Shown here: positions 1 to 7,200 of the stretch, piece by piece
Numbering within the stretch: position 1 is the stretch's first letter
Layout: every line of letters begins with the position of its first letter
Assembly (NCBI GenBank): GCA_031275525.1
Contig: JAISOP010000234.1
Span: 1 to 7,995, forward strand
Reading direction: 5' to 3'
Source: Tannerella sp.
Lineage (GTDB): Bacteria > Bacteroidota > Bacteroidia > Bacteroidales > Tannerellaceae
DNA: 7,995 nucleotides
Program-made: the position numbers and the translations under genes
The notes under the pieces: generated by a model
Told to the model about the DNA's origin: nothing
Seen by the model: the letters and a program-made list of their open reading frames with translations, nothing else
The model's database searches: none

Positions 1-2
1 AC

Positions 3-899
3 AACACGAACCTTTCTACCGTCGAGATAGAAGATATTATGACCGACCGGATCCGTCCTTTCTTCAAGGACTACGAACCGGAACTGGACAAAAAAGTACT
101 GGCCGCCATGATGAAAATCATCAAAGAACAGGTACCTGCGAAATATCTGCCGGATATTTATCCGGAGATCGACAAAAAATACAGGGGCGACTATGCGCGC
201 TATGCCGATGATTTATTTGCCGAAACGGCCGTCCTGTCGGAAGAAAAGATTGCCGGGCTGCTGAGAGAGCCGAAGAAATATGATAAATATATGAAGAAAG
301 ATCCGTCCGCCCGGTTATCCTTATCGGTGCTCATGGCAATCATGGATATTGCACAATCGGTCAGTGACACGGAATATGAAATCATCAAGGGGAAGCGCCT
401 TTATTTTGCAGGTCTCCGGGAGATGTACCCCGACAGTACGTTTTATTCGGATGCGAACTTCACCATGCGCGTGAGTTACGGTTCGATAGGCGGATACCGC
501 CCCTATGATGCAGCCTGGTACGATTACTGTACCACCGAAAACGGGCTGCTGGAAAAAGAAGATTCATCCGGCTATGAATTCCGGCTGCAACCGGAAATCA
601 TCCGGCTCATACGGGAACGCGATTTCGGAAACTATGCCAATGAAAACGGGACCTTACAGCTGTGTTTCCTCTCCGACAATGACATCACGGGAGGTAATTC
701 GGGCAGTCCCGTCTTTGATAAAAACGGCCGGGTCATAGGCCTGGCCTTCGACGGCAACTGGGAGGCGATGAGCGGCGACATTGCCTTCGAACCCGACCTG
801 CAACGTACGATAAGCGTCGATATCCGGTATGTCCTGTGGACGATCGAGCGATGGGGCAAATGCCCGAGAATCATCGACGAACTGAAATTAAAAAGATAA
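3..899 (+). CDS. S46 family serine peptidase, DPP7-type dipeptidyl-peptidase (C-terminal part; 5' end outside window)
   Basis: The reading frame is already open at the window edge (NTNLSTVEIEDI precedes the first Met at 39), so about 298 C-terminal residues of a roughly 700-residue family are present. S46 enzymes are chymotrypsin-fold exopeptidases, typically periplasmic in Bacteroidota, that release dipeptides from the N-terminus of oligopeptides. Seen here: the nucleophile motif GGNSGSP, with its Ser at residue 221 counted from Met 39, followed by the typical IGLAFDGNWEAMSGDI segment and the C-terminal VDIRYVLWTIERWG block. The catalytic His and Asp lie upstream and are not visible. The residue 18 after the Ser is Gly239. 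In this family Gly at that place marks DPP7 (hydrophobic P1) and Arg or Ser marks DPP11 (acidic P1), so DPP7-type specificity is inferred. It probably heads the operon with the glycosyltransferase 15 bases downstream. Confidence 0.93.
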   Translation, partial: NTNLSTVEIEDIMTDRIRPFFKDYEPELDKKVLAAMMKIIKEQVPAKYLPDIYPEIDKKYRGDYARYADDLFAETAVLSEEKIAGLLREPKKYDKYMKKDPSARLSLSVLMAIMDIAQSVSDTEYEIIKGKRLYFAGLREMYPDSTFYSDANFTMRVSYGSIGGYRPYDAAWYDYCTTENGLLEKEDSSGYEFRLQPEIIRLIRERDFGNYANENGTLQLCFLSDNDITGGNSGSPVFDKNGRVIGLAFDGNWEAMSGDIAFEPDLQRTISVDIRYVLWTIERWGKCPRIIDELKLKR

Positions 900-914
900 A
901 ACGGCGAGAGAGGC

Positions 915-1907
915 ATGTTTTTTTCACTGATCGTCCCGATATATAACCGCCCGGATGAAGCGCGCGAATTGCTGGAAAGCCTGTCCGCACAGACCTGTAC
1001 CGATTTCGAACTGGTACTGGTAGAGGACGGCTCGACAAGGCCCTGTGCGGACGAAGTGGAAAAATACCGCACAAAATTCAGGATCAACTACCTGGTCAAA
1101 GAAAATTCGGGCCGGAGTGATACGCGCAACACAGGCATGAAAAATGCCGGAGGCGACTATTTCATTTTCTTTGATTCCGACTGTATCATCCCCCCCGATT
1201 ATCTCGAAACGGTTAAGAAAATGCTTGCCGATGACTATGCCGACTGTTTCGGAGGTCCCGACAGGGAGCATCCCTCTTTCACGATGATGCAAAAGGCGGT
1301 CAATTATGCCATGACGTCGTTCTGGACAACGGGAGGCATACGCGGCGGAAAGGTGAACATGGAGAAATTCAAACCGCGGACATTCAATATGGGATTCTCA
1401 CGGGCGGTGTATGAAACGACAGGCGGTTTCAAAGATATGTACGGCGAAGACATCGACCTGAGCATACGTATAAGCAAAGCCGGATTCACGACCAGGCTGT
1501 ATCGCGACGCTTATGTATATCACAGGCGGCGTGTCGATCTGCGCCGGTTTTACAAACAGGTTCACATTTTCGGACAGGCACGCATCAATCTGTACAAATT
1601 ATATCCCGATTCCCTGAAACCGGTACACGTACTGCCGGCGCTTTTTGTCATCGGAAGTGTCCTGATTCTTCTATCGGCCGTCTTCGTCTCGACCCGGATA
1701 CTGGTTCTTCCGGCCGGCTACCTGTTCCTCCTGTTTTTCGACTCGCTGGCAAAAACAAAAAATCCGCGCATTGCAGGATTATCGCTCATCACCTCATTGA
1801 TACAACTGTTCGGTTACGGAATCGGATTTATAACCTCTTTTGTCCGGAAAATCATATTCGGCAAAGGGTTGGAAGATACGGAAACAATAAAAAAAATATA
1901 TAAGTGA
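915..1907 (+). CDS. Family 2 glycosyltransferase with C-terminal membrane segments
   Basis: This is a 330-residue GT-A glycosyltransferase, predicted to transfer a sugar from a nucleotide-sugar donor at the cytoplasmic face of the inner membrane. Visible motifs are the N-terminal strand FSLIVPIYNRPDEA, EDGS around residues 37-40, the metal-binding DSD at 87-89, and GEDIDLSIR at 177-185, which holds the likely catalytic acidic residue. A HRRRVDLRRFYKQ stretch near 203-215 stands where many GT2 enzymes have their (Q/R)xxRW region. Hydrophobic segments at about 238-276 and 288-310 predict two to three membrane passes, and the C-terminus is basic. It starts 15 bases after the S46 peptidase stop and its stop codon nearly touches the PerR-type gene, so all three look co-transcribed. 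The acceptor and donor cannot be told from sequence; surface glycan or glycolipid synthesis is the usual role. Confidence 0.9.
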   Translation: MFFSLIVPIYNRPDEARELLESLSAQTCTDFELVLVEDGSTRPCADEVEKYRTKFRINYLVKENSGRSDTRNTGMKNAGGDYFIFFDSDCIIPPDYLETVKKMLADDYADCFGGPDREHPSFTMMQKAVNYAMTSFWTTGGIRGGKVNMEKFKPRTFNMGFSRAVYETTGGFKDMYGEDIDLSIRISKAGFTTRLYRDAYVYHRRRVDLRRFYKQVHIFGQARINLYKLYPDSLKPVHVLPALFVIGSVLILLSAVFVSTRILVLPAGYLFLLFFDSLAKTKNPRIAGLSLITSLIQLFGYGIGFITSFVRKIIFGKGLEDTETIKKIYK

Positions 1908-1909
1908 TT

Positions 1910-2329
1910 ATGGAGAGTACACACCAATATTTATCGGAACACGGCATACGCCCCTCGGTTCAGCGCCTTGCCGTCATGCACTATTTGCGGAATAACAGGA
2001 CGCATCCTACCGCAGATGAAATATTCGCCGCATTGCGGAAGCGGATACCTACCCTGTCAAAAACAACGGTCTACAATACCTTAAAACTGTTTGTGGCCCG
2101 CGGAGCCGCCATATACATCGGGATTGATGAAAAAAATGCCCGTTTTGACGGACATGTGGAGCCGCACGCTCATTTCCGCTGCAAAAAATGCGGAAAAATC
2201 ATTGACCTGGATGTGGATATCGAAAAATTCTTACCTGAACGCTTTAACGGCAAGATCGACGAGACTTATTTTTACCTGAAAGGGCTATGCGAGGAGTGCT
2301 CATTTACCCTCTCTTTACCGCGTTTATAA
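1910..2329 (+). CDS. perR: Fur family transcriptional regulator, PerR-type (peroxide stress)
   Basis: This is a 139-residue metal-dependent winged-helix repressor. The N-terminal half carries the family helix-turn-helix (RPSVQRLAVMHYL, TLSKTTVYNTLKLF). The C-terminal half has both structural zinc CxxC pairs (Cys91/94 and Cys127/130). The regulatory metal ligands match Bacillus subtilis PerR one for one with a constant offset of five: His32, Asp80, His86, His88, Asp99 for PerR His37, Asp85, His91, His93, Asp104. Asp rather than Glu at the last place is reported to separate peroxide-sensing PerR from Fur, so a peroxide sensor is more likely than an iron regulator. ATG at 1910 leaves 2 bases after the glycosyltransferase stop. 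An in-frame GTG at 1904 would overlap that stop by four bases and add two residues; either start would be translationally coupled. Its association with a peptidase and a glycosyltransferase is unusual and may only reflect shared transcription. Confidence 0.88.
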   Translation: MESTHQYLSEHGIRPSVQRLAVMHYLRNNRTHPTADEIFAALRKRIPTLSKTTVYNTLKLFVARGAAIYIGIDEKNARFDGHVEPHAHFRCKKCGKIIDLDVDIEKFLPERFNGKIDETYFYLKGLCEECSFTLSLPRL

Positions 2330-2582
2330 ACCGGGGGCGGCTTCCGGAGGGGTGAGCTTCGGTATGTGAAGTCCCTGCCGGACGACCGGCCGGCAGAAAA
2401 GACGCTCCCTCCTTCCAAAGAATCCCTTTCGGGACGGCACGCCGGTCGACGGCGGCTGTTGCGCCTCCCTGCGGGACAGCGTCACTGTTGCCCGAACGGT
2501 GTTTCGCTGTGCCGGCAGGTCGCTGACCTGCGGGTATGAAGACGACGGTTTCAACCGATCGGGTACCCTATACGATATGCAT
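2330..2582. other. GC-rich, hairpin-rich intergenic segment
   Basis: No convincing gene is seen here. Three perfect inverted repeats are present. CTGCCGG at 2375-2381 pairs with CCGGCAG at 2390-2396. CGCCG at 2440-2444 pairs with CGGCG at 2450-2454. GCAGGTC at 2515-2521 pairs with GACCTGC at 2525-2531. None is followed by a T-run, so they do not look like rho-independent terminators. A palindrome ATATGCATAT sits at the junction with the repeat array. The segment could be a structured RNA, a mobile-element remnant or an untranslated region; nothing recognisable supports one of these over the others. Confidence 0.4.
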
Positions 2583-2834
2583 ATAAAATCGACCGGAAAA
2601 CAGGTGCTGTACATGTACAATTCCATAAAACCGACCGGAAAACAGGCGCTGTACATGTACAATTCCATAAAATCGGACGGAAAACAGGTTTTGTACATGT
2701 ACAATTCCATAAAATCGGACGGAAAACAGCCGTTGTACATGTACAACACCATAAAACCGACCGGAAAGCAGGCGCTGTACATGTACAATTCCATAAAATC
2801 GACCGGAAAGCAGGTTTTTACGATCGGCGACAGT
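2583..2834. repeat. Tandem array 1: 42-bp units, each with palindrome TGTACATGTACA
   Basis: Five full units start at 2583, 2625, 2667, 2709 and 2751. A sixth at 2793 keeps only its first half. Each unit begins ATAAAA(C/T)CG, has GGAAA(A/G)CAG in the middle, and ends with the palindrome TGTACATGTACA at unit positions 26-37. The palindrome occurs at 2608, 2650, 2692, 2734 and 2776. It extends to 16 bp in unit 4 (GTTGTACATGTACAAC). The units vary at a few positions only. Because 42 is divisible by three, several frames are open. One + frame from ATG 2577 to 2942 would encode 14-residue repeats of the type IKPTGKQALYMYNS (121 residues), and the opposite strand is also open. No start signal or family resemblance supports translation, so I call it a DNA repeat. 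There are no unique spacers, so it is not a CRISPR. Confidence 0.9.
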
Positions 2835-2884
2835 ATAAAACCGAAAGAGGATATGATAAAATTTATTGCGCCGAACGTATCTTC

Positions 2885-2983
2885 AGCCGGTCGGATTATT
2901 ACATTCTTCCGTTTTCTTCCGACAGTAATAACGGCATCGTAGCCGGACATGTGTATGTGCAGGACCGCCTGCACCGTGTCCGG
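2885..2983. other. Inverted repeats upstream of the rpn promoter
   Basis: Two crossing inverted repeats lie side by side. GTCGGA at 2890-2895 matches TCCGAC at 2918-2923, and TTATTAC at 2896-2902 matches GTAATAA at 2925-2931; the two pairings would compete in RNA. Further on, CCGGACA at 2943-2949 pairs with TGTCCGG at 2977-2983 and encloses GTGCAGG/CCTGCAC at 2957-2963 and 2968-2974, with a four-base loop. No T-run follows, so termination is not supported. The role is unknown. Apart from these the stretch from the array to the promoter shows nothing I recognise. Confidence 0.4.
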
Positions 2984-3017
2984 ACTGCTAACGGCTATCC
3001 ATATATCCACATCATAT

Positions 3018-3048
3018 TTTGTATACGGCAAAAAATGTTGTAACTTTG
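3018..3048 (+). promoter_or_regulatory. Bacteroides-type sigma-ABfr promoter for the rpn gene
   Basis: TTTG at 3018-3021 and TAACTTTG at 3041-3048 match the Bacteroides primary sigma factor pattern (TTTG near -33, TAnnTTTG at -7), with 19 bases between the boxes. Transcription would start around 3053-3057, about 35 bases before the rpn ATG. The expected start lies inside a dyad, CGCTCA at 3052-3057 and TGAGCG at 3063-3068. A second small dyad, ACCGTAAACGGT, lies between it and the start codon. Both are possible operator or mRNA-end structures. Confidence 0.75.
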
Positions 3049-3089
3049 AAGCGCTCATTACTTGAGCGGAAACCGTAAACGGTCAGCCA

Positions 3090-3992
3090 ATGGAAAAAAA
3101 GAAACAGACAGCAACAGGGGAAGTGTTCATGAATCCGCGGCCGGACTTCGGGTTCAGGAAAATATTCATGGACAGGGAACTGCTCATCGACTTCCTGAAC
3201 GGACTGATCGGCGAGAGGGCGCAGATCACCGGCGTGGAATACCTGCCCAACACGGTCGCCGGCGAATGGGACGCCGACCGCAAGGCCGTATTCGACCTCT
3301 ACTGCACGAACAGCGAGGGCGAGTACTTCATCGTGGAAATGCAGCGCTGCCTGCAGCCCCACTTCATCGACCGGTCGCTGTTCTACGCCTCCGCCGTGAT
3401 CCGCAGCCAGGCGCCCGCCGGGAAATGGGACTACCGGCTGAAAGCGGTTTATTTCATCGCCGTGCTGGACTTCGTCGAGTTCACGGAGGCGGACGTCCGG
3501 GAATCGTACGTGGAGCAGGCCTGCCTGTACCGCAGGAACGCCCAAAGGCCGCTAAGCGACAAACTGAACATGTTATACATCGAACTGCCCAAGTTCAAAA
3601 AGACGCCGGAGGAGCTGACCACAAATGCAGACCGCTGGTTCTATCTGCTGAAAAACCTCGAAAAGCTGAAAGACCGTCCGCCGGAGGTACAGGGCAGAAT
3701 CTTTGAAAAACTGTTCAAAAGAGCACAGATTAACAGATTAACAACTAAGGAAATGGAAGAATACAAAACAAGCGTCCTGGAATACGACAGCATTAAAAGC
3801 GCCATCGCATACAGCAAAGAGAGAGGCATAGAGGAAGGCATAGAGAAAGGTGAAAGGATAGGCATGGAGAAAGCGCGTCGGGAAATAATAAAACGGTTAC
3901 TCCGCGGAGGATTTTCAATAGAAACTGTTTCGTCAATTACGGGACTTGGCGTGGAAGAAATAAGGGACATGGAAAAAGACATTCCGGAATGA
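3090..3992 (+). CDS. Rpn family PD-(D/E)XK nuclease (putative transposase / recombination-promoting nuclease)
   Basis: This 300-residue protein has the layout of the PDDEXK_2 / Rpn family, DNA endonucleases first annotated as transposases and later linked in E. coli to recA-independent recombination and phage defence. The N-terminal signature is NPRPDFGFRKIFMD (residues 15-28). The nuclease core is FDLYC (Asp69) followed by FIVEMQ (Glu83, Gln85), the D...ExQ form common in this family, in which Gln stands for the motif Lys. The C-terminal part from about residue 215 is a charged helical tail with GIEEGIEKGERIGMEKA-type spacing and an IETVSSITGLGVEEI module. The first Met (3090) sits about 35 bases after the promoter; Met14 is an alternative start. 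The N-terminal domain is GC-rich and the tail AT-rich. Its stop overlaps the start of the next gene, which repeats the tail. An in-frame ATG at 3753 could give a 79-residue C-terminal product. Confidence 0.9.
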   Translation: MEKKKQTATGEVFMNPRPDFGFRKIFMDRELLIDFLNGLIGERAQITGVEYLPNTVAGEWDADRKAVFDLYCTNSEGEYFIVEMQRCLQPHFIDRSLFYASAVIRSQAPAGKWDYRLKAVYFIAVLDFVEFTEADVRESYVEQACLYRRNAQRPLSDKLNMLYIELPKFKKTPEELTTNADRWFYLLKNLEKLKDRPPEVQGRIFEKLFKRAQINRLTTKEMEEYKTSVLEYDSIKSAIAYSKERGIEEGIEKGERIGMEKARREIIKRLLRGGFSIETVSSITGLGVEEIRDMEKDIPE

Positions 3993-4142
3993 TGAACAAC
4001 AAATACGGATTAACGGAAGAGGAAATAGCCATACGCCGAAAAGAGATTTTGGAATACGACAGCATTAAAAGCGCCATCGCATACAGCAAAGAGAGAGGCA
4101 TAGAGGAAGGCATAGAGAAAGCGCGTCGGGAAATAATAAAAC
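3778..4142 (+). repeat. Direct repeat of the rpn tail (72 bp identical plus 21 bp identical)
   Basis: The segment 3778-3849 recurs exactly at 4050-4121, an offset of 272 bases. The second block 3874-3894 recurs at 4122-4142, an offset of 248, because copy 2 lacks 24 bases. Similarity continues at lower identity to the end of the IETVSSI module. The two copies lie in the tail of the rpn gene and in the coupled small gene. Recombination between them would delete 272 or 248 bases and fuse the nuclease domain directly to the second tail. Confidence 0.93.
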
Positions 4143-4252
4143 AATGTCTTGAGGGAGGGATTCCGATAGAAACCGTTTCGTCGATCGCGCGAACCGGCAG
4201 GGAAGAACCGAAGAACATTTCAAACAGTCAGGAGCATACACAAACCCATTAA
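3989..4252 (+). CDS. Stand-alone copy of the Rpn C-terminal tail, translationally coupled
   Basis: This 87-residue reading frame overlaps the rpn stop by four bases (ATGA; a second ATG follows at once), the classic arrangement for translational coupling. Residues about 8-67 align with the tail of the upstream nuclease. Both contain LEYDSIKSAIAYSKERGIEE, then ARREIIK and PIETVSSI or its equivalent. At DNA level 4050-4121 is identical to 3778-3849. Copy 2 then lacks 24 bases (eight residues) present in copy 1, and identity resumes over 21 bases. The first 20 residues and the last 22 differ from the nuclease. It has no nuclease domain. It may be a decaying remnant of a second rpn gene. Alternatively, it may be a small regulatory partner like RpnS, the C-terminal proteins reported to block the full-length RpnL toxins in E. 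coli. Sequence alone does not decide, and the function is inferred only from this parallel. Confidence 0.65.
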   Translation: MMNNKYGLTEEEIAIRRKEILEYDSIKSAIAYSKERGIEEGIEKARREIIKQCLEGGIPIETVSSIARTGREEPKNISNSQEHTQTH

Positions 4253-4270
4253 TATATAAAAATTACAACG

Positions 4271-7200
4271 ATGAGAAAAGGAACATTTTTACTTGTGTTT
4301 TCGCTGCTTTCCGGGGGATATGCCCTGGCGCAGGCCATGTCGGTCGAAAACCTGCGATGCGAATACATGCAAAACCCGCTGGGCATAGACGTGCCGCAGC
4401 CCCGGTTCAGCTGGGAACTGACCGCTGCCGGAAAGAACAGGAAGCAGACCGCTTACCAGATAACCGTCGCCGACGACGACCCCGCCGCCGGCGCAACGGC
4501 TAAAGAGGCGTGGGACAGCGGGAAAAGAACCGGCGACGAGACGAACCAGATCCGTTACGGCGGGCCTCGGCTGAAACCGTTTACCTGCTATTACTGGAAA
4601 GTCCGCGTATGGGACGAGCAGGGGAAGCCGTCGGCCTGGAGCCGGGCGGCGAAATTCTCGACCGGGGCGCTCTCGAAAAGCGACTGGACGGCGCAGTGGA
4701 TTGGCGATGCGGACGTCCCCCTCACGCGCGAAAACCGCTATTACCCGCACCTCGGCTATTTCTCCGACTACGCCGACCGGCCCGCGACGGAGAAATGGGT
4801 CGTGATTGACCTGGGCGAAACGCAGGCCGTGGACGAGGTCAGGCTTTATCCCGCCGACAGGAAAGAGAAACTGTTCCCGCTTCATTTCAAGGTCGAAACG
4901 GCGGAAGACCGCGCGTTCGCCGGGGCGCGGATCGTGGCCTTCGCGCTCAACGGCGAAGCGGCGGAACAGACCTTCCCGTTCGTCGCCAAACTCTCCGCGC
5001 CCGTCAGGGGGCGGTACGTCAAGCTGACCGTCACCCGCCTGCCCTCCGTCAAGGAAAACATCTATGAATACGGCCTGTCCGAAATCGAAGTCCTGTATCA
5101 GGGGAAAAACCTGGCGCTGGACAAGCCGGTAGAAGCCTCCGACGAAAAAATCGAGTACCGCTGGGGCGACGGCGACTGCCGGTGGAGTCCCTTCCTGCTG
5201 ACCGACGGATACTATAAAGCCACCCCCGGCGACTATTACGCCAACATACCGCCCTCGCCGCTGCTGCGCAAGGAAATCCGCATCGGCAGGAAAAAGATCA
5301 GGCACGCGCTCTACCACACCTCCGCGCTGGGCCTCTACGAAGCCCGCATCAACGGGAAGAAAGTCGGCCGGCAATGCCTGGCGCCGGAATGGACCGACTA
5401 CGACCGCCACGTCCAGTACCAGACGCACGACGTCACCCACATGCTGCAACCGGGCGTCAACGCGCTCGGCGTCATGCTGGCCGACGGATGGTATTCGGGA
5501 ACGCGCTGGTCGCACCCCGGACGGGGCGGATACGGCAGCCTGGCACGCAAATTCATCGGACAGCTCGTCGTATCCTACGACGACGGAACCTCCGAAACCT
5601 TCGCCACCGACCCCACCTGGAAATACCTGGCACAGGGGCCGATCACGCAGGTAACCACCTTCGGCGGCGAAGAATATGACGCCCGCAACGACCCCAAAGG
5701 CTGGGACCGGCCCGGATTCGACGACTCGGCCTGGAGCGCCCCCGCGCTCTATCCCGATGAAGACGCCAACCTCTGCGCCCAGATGAACGAACCCATCGCC
5801 GTCGTCGCCGAACACAAAGCCATCGCCGTACACCGGGTCGGCGAGCAAACCTACATCTTCGACCTCGGACAGAACATCGCAGGCTGGTGCAGGCTGTCGC
5901 TGCCCTACAACCCCGGACAGACCGTCACGCTCCGCTACGGCGAAGCGCTGAACGACGACCGGACGCTGTACACCGAAAACCTGCGCGGCGCCCGCCAAAC
6001 CGACCTCTACCACCCCGGCAGCGAAAAACGGATCGACTACGAGCCGCGCTTCACCTACCACGGCTTCCGCTACGTCGAAGTCTCCGGCCTCACGCAGCCC
6101 CCCCGGCCCGGCGTCCTGTGCGGCAAAATGATCGCCTCCTCCTCCCCCGTGACCGGACGGTTCGTCACCTCCAACCGGGACGTCAACAAACTGTGGGAAA
6201 ACATCCGCCAGACACAGTGGGGCAACCTCATCTCCGTACCCACCGACTGCCCCCAGCGCGACGAACGCGAAGGCTGGACGGGCGACGCCCAGGTCTTCTC
6301 GCAAACGGCCATCTACAACCTCGACATGGCCGGCTTCTATACCAAATGGATGCGCGACATCCGCGACGACCAGCTCCCCGACGGACGCCTGCCCGACGTC
6401 TCGCCCAACGACGGCCAGTGGCGCTCCTTCTACAACGCCCCCGGATGGGCCGACGCCGGCGTCATCATCCCCTGGCGGATGTACCAGAACTACGGCGACA
6501 CCAGCCTCCTGGCCCAACAGTACGACGCCATGAAACGCTTCATCGACTTCATCCACCGCCGCAACCCCGACCTGCGCTGGCGCTTCAGCCGCGGACACAT
6601 GTACGGCGACTGGCTGAACGGAAACACCATCGTCGCCGACGACTATCCGAACCGCGGAGGAGAACTGCCCCACGACGTCTATTCCACCATCTACTTCGCC
6701 TACTCCACCAGCCTGCTCGCCCAAACAGCCCGCCTGCTCGGACGCGAAAACGAACACGCCTACTACGCAGCCCTGGCCGCCGGCATCAGACAGGCCTTTG
6801 CCGACGCCTACGTCTCGCCCGACGGAAAAATCGAAGGCGACACGCAAGCCGGCTACGCCATGGCCCTGGAGTGGGACATGATACCCGAAGCGCTGCGCGA
6901 AAAAGCCGCCGCACACATGGCCAAAGCCATCGAAGCCTACGACGGGCGCATCTCCACCGGCATCCACTCCACCATCCGCCTGATGAAACAGCTCAGCGAC
7001 CGCGGATACGCCGACCTCGCCTACAGCCTGCTGACCAGCCGCCGCTTCCCCTCGTGGCTCTACTCCATCGACCAGGGCGCGACCACGATCTGGGAACGCT
7101 GGGACGGCTACGTCGCCGGACGCGGCTTCCAAAGCCCCGGAATGAACTCCCTCAACCACGTAGCCATCGGCGCCGTAGGCGAATGGATGTACAGCCACAT

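Noticed and set aside
2943..2983. Stem-loop as a rho-independent terminator before rpn
   Set aside because: The stem is interrupted and not followed by a T-run.
2324..3058. A 244-codon - strand frame through array 1
   Set aside because: The repeat part is open on several frames because of its period. The rest shows no family likeness and no promoter was seen.
3062..3706. A 214-codon frame overlapping the first two thirds of rpn
   Set aside because: Arg/Gly/Ala-rich shadow; the overlapping rpn frame has clear family motifs and the promoter fits it.
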